Assembly: GCA_017510405.1 (NCBI GenBank)
Contig: JAFWNG010000045.1
Location: 159,659 to 223,658, forward strand
Direction: 5' to 3'
Origin: Solobacterium sp.
GTDB taxonomy: Bacteria; Bacillota_I; Bacilli_A; Erysipelotrichales; Erysipelotrichaceae
DNA: 64,000 bases
The translations under genes and the position numbers were made by a program. Numbering within the stretch: the stretch's first letter is position 1; every line of letters begins with the position of its first letter. Below, piece by piece: positions 8,377-17,715 of the stretch. The notes beneath the pieces are model-generated. The model did no database searches, had not been told where the DNA came from, and saw only the letters and a program-made list of their open reading frames with translations.

Positions 8377-10098
8377 TTATCTTCTTGTGTCCCAGCGTCC
8401 GCACCAGACAAGCTCATTTGCCTTGCCTTTGAATTCAGACTGTCCGGTGATCTTTTCTACAGCCGCGCGAATATATTCGCGTGTCGGCGCATAAGCATTG
8501 ACGAATGTTTTCAGCATCGGCAGGTCGTACAGATGGTTTGTATAGTTCAGCGACACGCCGACTGTCGGTACTTCGTGCACATACCACGGCAGTTCACTGG
8601 AGTGCGCTGCAGACCATACAAGACGCACGTTGTTTTCTTTCGCATAACCGGCCATATGAACGAATACGAATACAATATCATATTTCTTTTTGAATTCTTC
8701 CACAGACGGCGTAGCCATGATCCGGAAGGCATTTGCCGGAGACATCTTTTCCGCTTCCATCTCATAGTAATCGGTATGCGCTTCCACTTCAAAGCCTGCC
8801 CGCTCCAGTTCTTCGATCACGATCTGTTTCGCCTTGTCGGTTCCGTTGAGGTAACTGACCGGTGCTGTTTCTACATAGTAGAGAGCTGCGCGTCTGCGTA
8901 CCTTTGGATCGACCGGCAGGATGTGCTGGGTATCTTTGACCAGTGTAACGGACATGTCTGCGGCCTTTTCAGCAGCCTTATGGGCTTCTTCACTGCCGAC
9001 AGCAGAGAGACCTTCTTTGTCCGGCCATACATATTCATTCAGACGGAGTTTGGCTTTGAGTCCGAGAATTCTGTGCAGTGCATCATCCAGACGCTGTTCG
9101 GTAATGATTCCCTTCTTATAGCCGTCCATCATATAGTTGAAATCCTCTTCCGGATCGTTGAAGAACAGGAACATATCACAGCCGGCTGCGATCGCACCAG
9201 GCACCTGTACAGAACGCGGCGCCGAGGAAGCAAGTCCTGCCATATGGGACGCGTCTGTTAATACCAGACCGTTGAATCCCAGATGATCACGCAGCAGATC
9301 CTGTAAGAGTTCCGGTGACAGTGTTGCCGGCATGATGTCTTCGTCCTTCATGCCCGGACGCAGTTTCTTTGACCACGCCGGCTGGCAGATATGACCGACC
9401 ATAACAGATTCGACACCTGCTTCAAAGACAGCGCGGTATACCTTTCCGAATGTCTTTTCCCACTCTTCTACCGAGAGGTCGTTGCATCCCATGACCAGAT
9501 GCTGGTCACGCTCTTCCGTACCGTCGCCGGGGAAGTGCTTTGCGCAGCATGCAATACCGTGTTTGTGCACAGCTTCCATATATGCGATCGAATCCGCGAT
9601 GACCTCATCCGGATCATTTGTGAACGCGCGGTTATTTACGATCGTATTGCGCCAGTTGAGGACCACGTCCGTGATCGGCGCAAATGTCCAGTTGACACCG
9701 ACTGCCTTTGCTTCCTTCGCAGCCGCATCACCCATCAGCGCAGCAACTTCCGGTCCGCCCGCACCCATTGCCGGACCCGGAGCGACTAATGTGCCGCCCT
9801 TCAGTGACTTGTTTGCACCGGCTTCCAGGTTTGCAGCGATCAGTGTCGGGATCCTGCTCTTTGTGAAATAATACTTGTTCTGTTCATACTGTTCTTCCAG
9901 CGTGCCGCCCTGCCAGCGGATTCCGCCGACGTGGTACTTTTCCACAAACGGACGATACGCTTCTTCATCATGACGGTAGTTCAGACAGATGAACAGCTGC
10001 CCGATCTTTTCTTCCAGCGTCATGGACGCGATCGTGTCTTCGACCCACTGGATCTGTTTTTCATCCAGATTAAACGGTTTTTTCGTTAAATCGACCAT
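8377..10098 (-). CDS. GH3 beta-N-acetylglucosaminidase-like (NagZ type)
   Basis: A 573-residue GH3 enzyme. The N-terminal TIM barrel (~20-345) has VGGIRWQGG, the diagnostic NagZ-type loop KHFPGDGTEERDQH (His-Asp acid/base dyad) near residue 190, and the nucleophile Asp in LVLTDASHMAG near 285. A C-terminal alpha/beta domain follows, without the extra fibronectin domain of beta-glucosidases. There is no signal peptide, hence cytoplasmic. The ATG at 10098 has GGAGG 6 nt upstream; an in-frame start four codons earlier lacks this spacing. Placed directly behind the ABC importer, it probably removes N-acetylhexosamine (or, as in some relatives, other beta-hexosyl groups) from the imported oligosaccharide. 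Confidence 0.9.
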   Translation of the reverse strand: MVDLTKKPFNLDEKQIQWVEDTIASMTLEEKIGQLFICLNYRHDEEAYRPFVEKYHVGGIRWQGGTLEEQYEQNKYYFTKSRIPTLIAANLEAGANKSLKGGTLVAPGPAMGAGGPEVAALMGDAAAKEAKAVGVNWTFAPITDVVLNWRNTIVNNRAFTNDPDEVIADSIAYMEAVHKHGIACCAKHFPGDGTEERDQHLVMGCNDLSVEEWEKTFGKVYRAVFEAGVESVMVGHICQPAWSKKLRPGMKDEDIMPATLSPELLQDLLRDHLGFNGLVLTDASHMAGLASSAPRSVQVPGAIAAGCDMFLFFNDPEEDFNYMMDGYKKGIITEQRLDDALHRILGLKAKLRLNEYVWPDKEGLSAVGSEEAHKAAEKAADMSVTLVKDTQHILPVDPKVRRRAALYYVETAPVSYLNGTDKAKQIVIEELERAGFEVEAHTDYYEMEAEKMSPANAFRIMATPSVEEFKKKYDIVFVFVHMAGYAKENNVRLVWSAAHSSELPWYVHEVPTVGVSLNYTNHLYDLPMLKTFVNAYAPTREYIRAAVEKITGQSEFKGKANELVWCGRWDTRR

Positions 10099-10124
10099 AT
10101 ATTCCTCCAATTATGTGTAAATAA

Positions 10125-10157
10125 AAGCCACCACGCATATCGATGACGTGATGACTT
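10125..10157 (-). terminator. Hairpin between ABC permease and GH3 gene
   Basis: On the minus strand, AAGTCATCACG pairs with CGTGGTGGCTT (two G-U) and is followed by TTATTT. It may partly terminate or attenuate the transporter transcript before the GH3 and HAD genes. Confidence 0.6.
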
Positions 10158-10164
10158 ATCCTGA

Positions 10165-11178
10165 TTATGCGTTCGCCTGTGCTCGTTTTTCCTGTGCAAG
10201 TGCAATGCGTGCTCTCTGGTCTTTATGCAGCTGACCGACATAGCGGTTTGCCTGGTAAACCAGGAAGCAGATGAAGATGACCATGTTTACAACACTGTTG
10301 TTGGCTTCGGACAGTTCCATCATGGACAGACCGTATTTGAAAATGCTCAGCGTCAGGGAGGCGACGATGATACCGACCGAACTGTCGGACTTTTCACCAA
10401 TATAGCTGCCCAGGATCATTGCGAACATGTTCGCTGTAACGACACCGTTGCTGGTATTGCCAAGGGAAGAAGCCATCTGTGTTGTGAAGGATACATCCAG
10501 AACGCCGGCAATGCAGATCAGCGCACCGGCCAGCGTATAGCATTCGACCGCGTGACGGAAGATGTTGATGCCGCTGTTTTTGGCGATATACTGAGAACCC
10601 TGTACTGCCTTTGTCTCGTAACCAAGACGTGTATAGTTCATCAGGATATAGACCAGAACTGCCATCAAAACGACTACAGCGATCTGGAACCAGGCTTCAC
10701 TCAGAATGCCCATCCCTTCAACACCGAACAGATTCAGACCTTTACCGCCTGAGACAACATACGGAACAACTTCCCAGATCAGCGCCATACCGACACCAAG
10801 AACCATCGGCGGTACACGGAATGTGATGAATGCAAGTCCTGTCACGAATCCAAAAACGAAACCGAATAGGACAGAGAATGCCAGGAAGCCAACGCCGGAT
10901 AATCCCAGATGAATTGCCAGCAGACCGCCAAGGATCGTACCGGCAAGTCTCTGTGCACCAAGGGACAGATCAAATCTTCCCTCTTTTAAGTTGAATGACA
11001 TTGCATATGCCGTAACAGCAGTGACACCGGTGTTCCGTACGATCGTCTTGATGTCCAGCATCGAAGATACCATGGTGATATTCTTCAGTACTTTGCAAAG
11101 GAGCGTCATGACGATGAATGTGCATACCGGAAATGCAAGAGTAAACAGAATATCGTTTAATTTACTTTGTTTTTTCAT
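10165..11178 (-). CDS. ABC transporter permease, ribose/autoinducer type (second permease)
   Basis: A 337-residue polytopic inner-membrane protein with about 8-10 hydrophobic segments, of the BPD_transp_2 (RbsC-like) family. The conserved segment GYETKAVQGSQYIAKNSGIN (residues ~196-215) matches the family cytoplasmic signature in which the permease contacts the ATPase (usual form G.AVGGN..AA..SGI). N- and C-termini are charged and cytoplasmic. It is the last transporter gene, after ATPase, permease 1 and binding protein. It has clearly diverged from the other permease at 12601, so the importer is probably heterodimeric. The substrate is not deducible from sequence alone. Confidence 0.9.
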   Translation of the reverse strand: MKKQSKLNDILFTLAFPVCTFIVMTLLCKVLKNITMVSSMLDIKTIVRNTGVTAVTAYAMSFNLKEGRFDLSLGAQRLAGTILGGLLAIHLGLSGVGFLAFSVLFGFVFGFVTGLAFITFRVPPMVLGVGMALIWEVVPYVVSGGKGLNLFGVEGMGILSEAWFQIAVVVLMAVLVYILMNYTRLGYETKAVQGSQYIAKNSGINIFRHAVECYTLAGALICIAGVLDVSFTTQMASSLGNTSNGVVTANMFAMILGSYIGEKSDSSVGIIVASLTLSIFKYGLSMMELSEANNSVVNMVIFICFLVYQANRYVGQLHKDQRARIALAQEKRAQANA

Positions 11179-11201
11179 GTTTCATTCCTCGATTCCTGTG
11201 T

Positions 11202-11229
11202 TCTGCGGGCGGAAGATCCCGCCCGCAGA
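11202..11229 (-). other. Intercistronic hairpin after binding-protein gene
   Basis: A perfect 11-bp stem (TCTGCGGGCGG/CCGCCCGCAGA, 6-nt loop) without a U-run, between the solute-binding protein and the second permease. Such elements usually protect the upstream mRNA, giving more binding protein than permease. That role is inferred. Confidence 0.7.
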
Positions 11230-11262
11230 TCATTCATTGCGTAATATCAGAAGCGGTAAGGA

Positions 11263-12531
11263 TTACAGACCTTTCTTTGCCAGAAGTGCATCCAGATCGG
11301 ATACTTCAATCAGTTTGTTTTCAATATCCTTCCATGTAACATTCGGGTTCTCTGTAACTGTGAGAGCCTTGAGTTCTTCTGCCGAAATGATATAGAGATC
11401 ATCCGATGTGTTCAGTTTTTCCATCTTTGCATATGTTTCAGCACTGTCACATGCCCAGGAACGGACACCGAGGAATACCGCTTTGCCATTGTCTTTCATT
11501 GCGTCTGCAGCACCGTTGAGTGCGTTGTACATCATGACGGACTTCAGACCGAGTGCGAGGCCGATATCGTTCAGAACAACTGCGTTGAGGACTGTGTCAC
11601 CGGTGGAGTCTTTTGTTTCGAAACCGGTCTTTGTCTGCTTTTCGATCTGGCCTGTGCCAACAACTTTGATGTCTCTGCCAGTGCTCTTTTCAACGTCACC
11701 GAGCATGTTTGTGAATGCGGAGAAGGAGAAGACTGCTGCGAGGATGTCATAGCTGCCGTTCTGGAAGACCGGCAGAGCTGCTGTAGCAGCGTCGCCCGGG
11801 TTTCTGCCAGGTGCGAGATAGATATGGACATCCGGGTTTCCGGTAGCGACTTCGCCCGGATCCTGTGTATTGACCATTTCTTCGATCGTCTTTTCATACT
11901 TCAGGTTGTAAGCTTCCTGGAATGCTTCGAGGATACCTGCTGCAGAATAGTAATGGGAAGCAGCACCCTGTCCCTTGTTTCCGCCGACTGCTACACCGGA
12001 GAATACATAGGCACTGTGCGGCTGACCGTCGCTTAACAGATTTTTGAATGCTGTTTTATAAGCGGTACCGACAGCTTCCGGAGAAGCACCCAGGTGACCG
12101 AGGTTGTGCGAAAGTGTGCTGACTTCTTCAACATAAGCGGAGTTCTCTGTGATGAACCAGAGGCCGAGGTCTTCTGCCTTGTGAGCGCCCTGAGAGATCG
12201 CATCGTTCTGTGTGACCATGTTGATAACACCGACGCAGCCGGCTGCGTATGCCTGATCCATGAAGTTGATCAGACCGTTGGCATCTGCAAGTTTTTCCGA
12301 ATAAATGAATTCCATGTTCAGAGTCGGTCCAACGACCTCGTCCATATACTTGTGTGCGATCTCCCAGCTTTCGCCTTCGTGGATGTTCGCAACTGCGATC
12401 TTGTACTTTTCCGTTGGTTTGCCGCTGTCGCCGCTGCCGCCCTGCGCGCTTCCGTTATTGCCGGAACCGGAGCAGGCAGTCAGACCAAATGCTAAGGATG
12501 CAGAGAGCATGATTTTTGCCAGTTTTTTCAT
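11263..12531 (-). CDS. ABC transporter solute-binding lipoprotein
   Basis: A 422-residue extracytoplasmic sugar-binding protein anchored by a lipid. The signal peptide (residues 1-19, KKLAKIMLSASLAFG) ends in the lipobox LTAC, with Cys20 as the lipidated residue, followed by a flexible Gly/Ser linker. The remainder has a type-I periplasmic-binding layout (YKIAVANIHEGESWEIAH start; two alpha/beta lobes), but is larger and more divergent than RbsB, with few recognisable ligand residues. It sits between the two permease genes, and a strong hairpin follows it. It probably captures an oligosaccharide or substituted sugar consumed by the enzymes downstream; identity is unknown. Confidence 0.88.
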   Translation of the reverse strand: MKKLAKIMLSASLAFGLTACSGSGNNGSAQGGSGDSGKPTEKYKIAVANIHEGESWEIAHKYMDEVVGPTLNMEFIYSEKLADANGLINFMDQAYAAGCVGVINMVTQNDAISQGAHKAEDLGLWFITENSAYVEEVSTLSHNLGHLGASPEAVGTAYKTAFKNLLSDGQPHSAYVFSGVAVGGNKGQGAASHYYSAAGILEAFQEAYNLKYEKTIEEMVNTQDPGEVATGNPDVHIYLAPGRNPGDAATAALPVFQNGSYDILAAVFSFSAFTNMLGDVEKSTGRDIKVVGTGQIEKQTKTGFETKDSTGDTVLNAVVLNDIGLALGLKSVMMYNALNGAADAMKDNGKAVFLGVRSWACDSAETYAKMEKLNTSDDLYIISAEELKALTVTENPNVTWKDIENKLIEVSDLDALLAKKGL

Positions 12532-12600
12532 TTTTTTCTCCTTTTTTCTGGTTATTTTCTGTTTTTACTATTGCGAGCGCTGTGCGCTTTACAGCCGTTA

Positions 12601-13578
12601 TCAGCCTTCCGGTGCCGGAAGTCCCTTAGGCCTTGTCTGACCCACTGTTACAAGGATCAGGAATACGATGCCGCGGATCGCCTGAATGATCGTTGCGTCC
12701 ACGCCGATCATCAGAAGTCCCTGGTTCAGGATAATAACTGTGAGGGCACCGATGACACCGGAGTATACGTAGGAGCGGCTTCCGCCGAAGATCGACATAC
12801 CGCCCAGGACCAGCGCAAGCATGCAGTCCATGTTCAATGACGGGAGTGTGCTGGTTCCGATGGAACCGCCGCGGACGATGGCAAGAAGCGCACCGATTCC
12901 GCAGCCGACGCCGGCGATAATGAATGCTTCCAGCAGATATTTGCTCTTGGAAATACCTGTCTGTTCGGCACATGTATTGTTTGTACCGATGAAGCGCAGG
13001 GAACGTCCGATCTTTGTGTGATGGAACAGGATATAACAGACAACGAAGTAGATGCCGAATGCGATATACATGAATCCGTTCCGGTTCAGTGTCTGGATCA
13101 GTTCATACGGGAAGGAAACGGTGGATCCTCCCAAGATCGACCACTGAATGGAAGACATCAGTACCATCATGACGATCGTAACGTACATAACACGTACACC
13201 CAGTACTGTGGACAGCAGTGCCGATCCTGCCATCAGGGCAACACCGAGTGCCACAGCGACCAGTACCATCAGAAGGAAGCTGTTTGTTGCGTTGTAGACA
13301 AGTCCTGCAATCGTGGCTGTCAGGACGGTTGTCGCTCCCATTGCCAGGTTGACATTGCCGGAAGCGAAGATGAATGCAGCACCGGTCGATACCGTTGCAA
13401 CGACCAGAGCCTGTTCAATAATGATCTTCAGACTGGTCGGCGTTGTGATCCTGCCGCCGGTCAGTATCGCAAACAGTACCAGCAGGCCAGCCATCAGAAT
13501 GACCGGCATCAGCTGTGAGAACAGTCTGCTTTCCAGTACTTTGCGCAGGGAGTTCTGCTTCTTTGTGTTTTCACTCAT
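12601..13578 (-). CDS. ABC transporter permease, ribose type (first permease)
   Basis: A 325-residue RbsC/BPD_transp_2-family membrane protein. Hydrophobic helices span the length; the cytoplasmic signature IGRSLRFIGTNNTCAEQTGI (residues ~190-209) and the following GGxxG-rich helix AIVRGGSIGTSTLPSLN match the family well. It lies 15 bp downstream of the ATPase and 69 bp upstream of the binding-protein gene, in one operon. It closely follows the canonical permease pattern, whereas the second permease at 10165 is more divergent; together they likely form the membrane channel. Confidence 0.92.
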   Translation of the reverse strand: MSENTKKQNSLRKVLESRLFSQLMPVILMAGLLVLFAILTGGRITTPTSLKIIIEQALVVATVSTGAAFIFASGNVNLAMGATTVLTATIAGLVYNATNSFLLMVLVAVALGVALMAGSALLSTVLGVRVMYVTIVMMVLMSSIQWSILGGSTVSFPYELIQTLNRNGFMYIAFGIYFVVCYILFHHTKIGRSLRFIGTNNTCAEQTGISKSKYLLEAFIIAGVGCGIGALLAIVRGGSIGTSTLPSLNMDCMLALVLGGMSIFGGSRSYVYSGVIGALTVIILNQGLLMIGVDATIIQAIRGIVFLILVTVGQTRPKGLPAPEG

Positions 13579-13593
13579 TGTTGTTGTCCTCCC

Positions 13594-15093
13594 TTAAATC
13601 ATGTAATCGATCAGAGAGTTCTCTGTCGGGTTTTCCTTGCGCATGACTTCCCGTGTAACTTCGCCGTCTTTCATGATCAGGATCCTATCGCACATACCGA
13701 TCAGTTCCTGCAGTTCTTCCGAGATCAGCAGGATCGCTTTTCCGGACTTCTTCATTTCGGTAAACAGTTTGTACATGGAAGCCTTGACGCCTACATCGAT
13801 ACCGCGCGTCGGGCAGTCAAGGATCAGGATCTGTGCATCGGAAGCGACCCACTTGCCGAATACGACCTTCTGTTTGTTTCCGCCGGAAAGTGTATTGACG
13901 TTATAGTGTTTGCCTGCGCATTTGATCTGAAGTTCTTCGATCTGCTTATCGACATATGCGTTTTCCTTCTTTCCGGAGATCAGGTTCGCGAATGCGATAT
14001 TTGCCTTGTATCCGGTAGAAGCGATGTTTTCAAAGATCGTTGCGGAAAGACCAAGCGACTCTGTATCACGGTTCTTCGAAACATATGCCATGCGATTATC
14101 AATGGCAGTACGCGGACTTGTGATCTTTGCGCCGTTCGCTGTCACTTCTCCGTCCAGTACCTTTTCGATCCCGAAGACTGCTCTTCCGACTGTATGCATA
14201 CCGCATTCGGACAGACCGCCGATTCCGAGGATCTCACCTTTATGAAGCTCAAAGTTCAGGTTCAGCAGATCATGCAGTGTTGTCACGTTCTCTGCTTTCA
14301 GAACGACTTCGTCGCTGTAGCCTTCGTAATCCGAACGATAGTAGTCGCCTTTCAGTTCACGTCCGACCATCATCTTTCGGATGATATTCGGCTCATAGTC
14401 TTTCTGGTCGAGTGTTCCGATGATGACGCCGTCACGCAGGACTGTCAGCTTATCGCATTCTGTCATCATTTCGTCCAGGTCATGGGAGATGAACAGAACT
14501 GTCTTGTTCTCTTCCCGCTGTTTCCGCATGACTTTGTACAGGAACATACGTCCTTCCAGAGAAAGTGCTGTGGATGTTTCGTCCACGATGAGAAGCTGCG
14601 GCTTCCAGTACATGCACTTGGCGATCTCTACGATCTTGCGCATCTGCATGTCCAGTTTTCCGGTACGGTCAGAAGCACGGAACTCTTTGATTTCCAGTTC
14701 ATCCAGAAGCTTCTGAGCTGCCGCAGTGAGTCCGGCGCGGTCAATGAAGATACCTTTTTTAAACATATCTTCATGGCCGAGGAAGATGTTCTCTGCTACG
14801 GTGATGTTCGGGATCGTACCGGCTTCCTGTACGATCATTCCGATGCCGTGTTCCTGTGCTTCCAGCATGGACGCCGGCGCCCATGGCTTTCCTTCATAGA
14901 CCATGTCGCCTTTTGTCGCTGTCTGCATACCTGCAATGATCGATGAAACGGTTGATTTACCGCTTCCGTTTTCACCGATCAATCCGTAGACATGTCCGCG
15001 TTCCAATGTGAAGGACACGTCATTCAGGGCCACGGTTACACCGAAGTTTTTAAACATGTTCCGCACTTCAAGCATTACTTCTTGATTTGCCAT
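13594..15093 (-). CDS. Sugar ABC transporter ATP-binding protein (two ABC domains)
   Basis: A 499-residue tandem ATPase of the RbsA/MglA class. Domain 1 has Walker A GENGSGKST near residue 38, signature-region KLDMQMRKIVEIAKCM and Walker B LLIVDETSTALS near 162. Domain 2 has a degenerate Walker A (GGLSECGMHTVGRAVF near 290), as is usual for this class, then signature LSGGNKQKVVFGKW near 400 and Walker B ILILDCPTRGIDVG. First gene of the operon ATPase-permease-binding protein-permease-GH3-HAD, transcribed away from the AraC-type regulator at 15288. The 195-bp divergent spacer carries the shared AATTGCAAATT motif. Confidence 0.95.
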   Translation of the reverse strand: MANQEVMLEVRNMFKNFGVTVALNDVSFTLERGHVYGLIGENGSGKSTVSSIIAGMQTATKGDMVYEGKPWAPASMLEAQEHGIGMIVQEAGTIPNITVAENIFLGHEDMFKKGIFIDRAGLTAAAQKLLDELEIKEFRASDRTGKLDMQMRKIVEIAKCMYWKPQLLIVDETSTALSLEGRMFLYKVMRKQREENKTVLFISHDLDEMMTECDKLTVLRDGVIIGTLDQKDYEPNIIRKMMVGRELKGDYYRSDYEGYSDEVVLKAENVTTLHDLLNLNFELHKGEILGIGGLSECGMHTVGRAVFGIEKVLDGEVTANGAKITSPRTAIDNRMAYVSKNRDTESLGLSATIFENIASTGYKANIAFANLISGKKENAYVDKQIEELQIKCAGKHYNVNTLSGGNKQKVVFGKWVASDAQILILDCPTRGIDVGVKASMYKLFTEMKKSGKAILLISEELQELIGMCDRILIMKDGEVTREVMRKENPTENSLIDYMI

Positions 15094-15197
15094 CTATGTT
15101 TTCCCCTTTCAGCAACCGCTATGTATGCGTTTTCTTCTTTACATCTCCATCATAGTGGTTTGTAAATTAAGAGTACATTGCAATTAATTTGTTTAAT

Positions 15198-15208
15198 AAT
15201 TGCAAATT
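15198..15208. promoter_or_regulatory. AATTGCAAATT motif, candidate AraC-regulator site
   Basis: The 11-mer AATTGCAAATT lies in the A+T-rich divergent spacer between the ABC operon and the araC-type gene, with a second partial copy (CATTGCAATTAATTT) about 20 bp to the left. The identical 11-mer recurs at 19759-19769 upstream of uxuA. Shared use by the AraC regulator is inferred. Confidence 0.5.
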
Positions 15209-15287
15209 ATTCCAAGTGATTGAAACTTCTTTATTCGACTAAATAAACATAATTTGATTTTTGTCTGTTTTCTGACAAAATAAAAAT

Positions 15288-16082
15288 ATGGAATTTGATG
15301 TCAGAGATGAACGCTTTACTTTTAAACATGAAATAACGAGCCAGCCGGAACTGACCTCGAACCGTTTTCCGGATCATTATCATTCCGTGTATGAACTCCT
15401 GTACTGTATACGGGGAGACGCTGATTTTATGATCCAGCATACGCGGTATACACTGCGTCCTCACAGTCTTCTGGTCGTCAAACCGGGACAGCATCATCAG
15501 ATCGTCCTGAAGAGCAGTGAGACCTATGACCGCATCGTGATCCGCTTTGATGAAAACAACATGCACGGAAAACTGCGCCGGCAGCTCAGAAATCTGGATT
15601 CTGTCTATCTGATCAAAGATACAAAACTGTCGGAAGAACTGCTGCGGATGGATGAGATGTATCAGAATATTCACAGAGATCTGATCTATAACGCATTTAT
15701 CGGGGAACTCTATGTTATTCTTGCCCGTCTGCTCTCTTCCCGTGAGCTGATCCAGGAAGCGGATGAGGTCAATGAAGATTTCCGCATGATCATCGATTTC
15801 ATTGACGGTCATCTGACCGAGATCACAACGATCGAAGACCTCTGCAGATCCCTGCATATGTCCCGTTCCACGATCCAGAAGATCTTTTCCGATCAGCTTC
15901 ATACCCCGATCATGTCCTATATCCGTGTCCAGAAGATCATGCTGGCACATACGATGCTGCACGACGGGATCAACGCAAACGATACGGCTGTACGGTGCGG
16001 ATTCCGTGATTACTCTTCTTTCTACCGGGCATATATGAAGATCTACAAACACGCTCCGGTCAACGATTACCGGAAAATTTAA
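15288..16082 (+). CDS. AraC-family transcriptional regulator
   Basis: A 264-residue protein. The N-terminal cupin-type sensor domain (HYHSVYELLYCIRGD near residue 23; LLVVKPGQHHQIV near 60) resembles those that bind sugars. Two C-terminal HTH motifs follow: TTIEDLCRSLHMSRSTIQKI near 180 and NDTAVRCGFRDYSSFYRAYM near 228. It is divergent from the ABC operon and convergent with the sulfatase-SDR-UxuA operon, and is the only regulator between them. It is likely the activator of both, supported by the shared 11-mer upstream of each. The inducer is unknown. Confidence 0.93.
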   Translation: MEFDVRDERFTFKHEITSQPELTSNRFPDHYHSVYELLYCIRGDADFMIQHTRYTLRPHSLLVVKPGQHHQIVLKSSETYDRIVIRFDENNMHGKLRRQLRNLDSVYLIKDTKLSEELLRMDEMYQNIHRDLIYNAFIGELYVILARLLSSRELIQEADEVNEDFRMIIDFIDGHLTEITTIEDLCRSLHMSRSTIQKIFSDQLHTPIMSYIRVQKIMLAHTMLHDGINANDTAVRCGFRDYSSFYRAYMKIYKHAPVNDYRKI

Positions 16083-16106
16083 AAAAGATGCGCAATGCAT
16101 CTTTTT
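16082..16106. terminator. Bidirectional intrinsic terminator, AraC/sulfatase
   Basis: AAAAAGATGC and GCATCTTTTT form a perfect 10-bp stem with a 5-nt loop, with A and T tracts on both sides. It lies between the convergent araC-type and sulfatase genes. Confidence 0.9.
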
Positions 16107-16108
16107 GC

Positions 16109-17710
16109 TTAGCTGAACCGCTGTCTGCATTCCTGCATCAAAGCGAAGAGATTTGCCCCTTCCGCGATCTTCTGCCGGTATTCTTTTTCGTATTCCGCAG
16201 GTACCAGCGGTTTTAGTTTTGCCCACATCATTTCCTTCGAGAAACGATTATCATAGCGGAAAGGCACAATGTCACAGGTCTGCATCAGCCAGAGCAATTG
16301 CTTCTGTTTCAGTTCTCTGACAATGGCGCTGTCTGCCATATCGGCATAGAGGTTGTGACATTCACACGGATCATTCACAAGATCATACAGTTCGTCTTTT
16401 CCGTTTACCCGGCTGACCAGTTTCCATGTATCTGTCCGCAGCATGAAGCCTTTCGCGTGCGCATCGGGATCTGTCTGGGCATTGTGACGCGGCCAGTAAG
16501 GATGGAACGGGTTCGTACCGTTCGGTCCGCCGGCGTGGAATTCATCACAATGGATCTCTTCCGGATTTCTTCCGCCTTCGCATGTCACAAAGTCACGTAC
16601 CGGCACACTGCGGTCTGCCAGCACATTCTTCAGCGAAATGCCATAGTGCGTATGGGCAGGCTGTACGCCGGCCATATCCATAGCTGTCGCATAGAAGTCT
16701 ACCAGTTCGATCAGGCTGTCTGATATGCCCGGATCCAGTGCATATCCTTTGGGAGGCTTGATCAGCAGCGGTACATTGCAAAGGCAGTCTTCGAAGCTGT
16801 TCTGTGCCTTTTCCGGCAGTCCGTAATCCCCGGTAAAATCCCCGTGATCAGAGAAGAAGAAGATTGCAGAATTGTCATACTCCCCTGCTTCTTTGAGGGC
16901 ATCACACATTTTTTCAAACTGTTGATCAACTTTCATTACCATGCCAAGGTAGCACGCGCGTAATTCCTGCCAGTCTTCTTCTGTATACGTGTCCAGTCCG
17001 ATCCGGCTGCGGATCGCCTGTTCAATGTCTGCTTTATCTGTGCAGTCCTTTGGATGGATACGTGCTTTGAGCTTTGCGCGGTCAACGGCAGAATAGTATG
17101 GTTCTTCGATCTGGTAAGGCGGATGGGGAGCGAACAAGCCCAAAAACAGACAAAGCGGCCTGTCTTTCGGCTTGTTTTTGATGCGGCTGATCGCCGCGTC
17201 AAGATCTTCATCGTCGCCGCTGTATGTTCTTCCGTCAGCGTCTGGTTCCAGCCGTCCGCCAAAGAAGGAATAGTAGTTTTTATCACCGGGATCTCCGCGT
17301 TCTGTTTCCGGACGGACAGCGGAAGTATGCGCACCGCCGTGATAGATCTCGGACGCATGCCGTTCAACCAGGCCGTCGTATTCACCTGCGACAAGGTCAT
17401 TTCTTGCGTTCATCCAGACGTAGTAGCCGGCATTTTTCAACTCTTCAAAAATACTGGTCTCATGCGGCTGCAGCAGATGTGCCATGGTACGATGACCGTT
17501 CACATGCGGATACAGCCCGGTCGTAAAGCTGCAGCGGCTGGGAACACATACCGGATTCTGGCAGAATGCGCGCCGAAAAGAAACAGCTTCACGTGAAGCG
17601 AAGCTGTCTAGAAACGGCGTAACAGACGCCGGGTTTCCCAGATGCGCAAGGGAGTCTCTGCGCATCTGGTCCGGATTGAAGATGATGATATTCGGTCTGT
17701 TATCTGCCAT
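16109..17710 (-). CDS. Type I sulfatase (formylglycine-dependent)
   Basis: A 533-residue S1-family sulfatase. The maturation signature CVPSRCSFTTG near residue 52 has the Cys that must be converted to formylglycine, and the C-x-P-S-R core is intact. Metal ligands: Asp in NPDQMRRD near residue 13 and the SDHGDFTGD block near 283, followed by a Lys in EKAQNSF. There is no signal peptide, so it acts inside the cell on imported substrate. No maturation enzyme (anSME or FGE) is seen in this window. It lies 5 bp after the SDR gene, third in the operon uxuA-SDR-sulfatase. It suggests a sulfated, uronate-containing glycan. Confidence 0.92.
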   Translation of the reverse strand: MADNRPNIIIFNPDQMRRDSLAHLGNPASVTPFLDSFASREAVSFRRAFCQNPVCVPSRCSFTTGLYPHVNGHRTMAHLLQPHETSIFEELKNAGYYVWMNARNDLVAGEYDGLVERHASEIYHGGAHTSAVRPETERGDPGDKNYYSFFGGRLEPDADGRTYSGDDEDLDAAISRIKNKPKDRPLCLFLGLFAPHPPYQIEEPYYSAVDRAKLKARIHPKDCTDKADIEQAIRSRIGLDTYTEEDWQELRACYLGMVMKVDQQFEKMCDALKEAGEYDNSAIFFFSDHGDFTGDYGLPEKAQNSFEDCLCNVPLLIKPPKGYALDPGISDSLIELVDFYATAMDMAGVQPAHTHYGISLKNVLADRSVPVRDFVTCEGGRNPEEIHCDEFHAGGPNGTNPFHPYWPRHNAQTDPDAHAKGFMLRTDTWKLVSRVNGKDELYDLVNDPCECHNLYADMADSAIVRELKQKQLLWLMQTCDIVPFRYDNRFSKEMMWAKLKPLVPAEYEKEYRQKIAEGANLFALMQECRQRFS

Positions 17711-17715
17711 ATGGA

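Noticed and set aside
12555..12600. Terminator between binding protein and first permease
   Set aside because: Only a short AGCGC/GCGCT hairpin without U-run; too weak to call.
15231..16226. 331-codon minus-strand frame
   Set aside because: Shadow of the AraC regulator gene, which has clear HTH motifs on the other strand; this frame has no recognisable domain.
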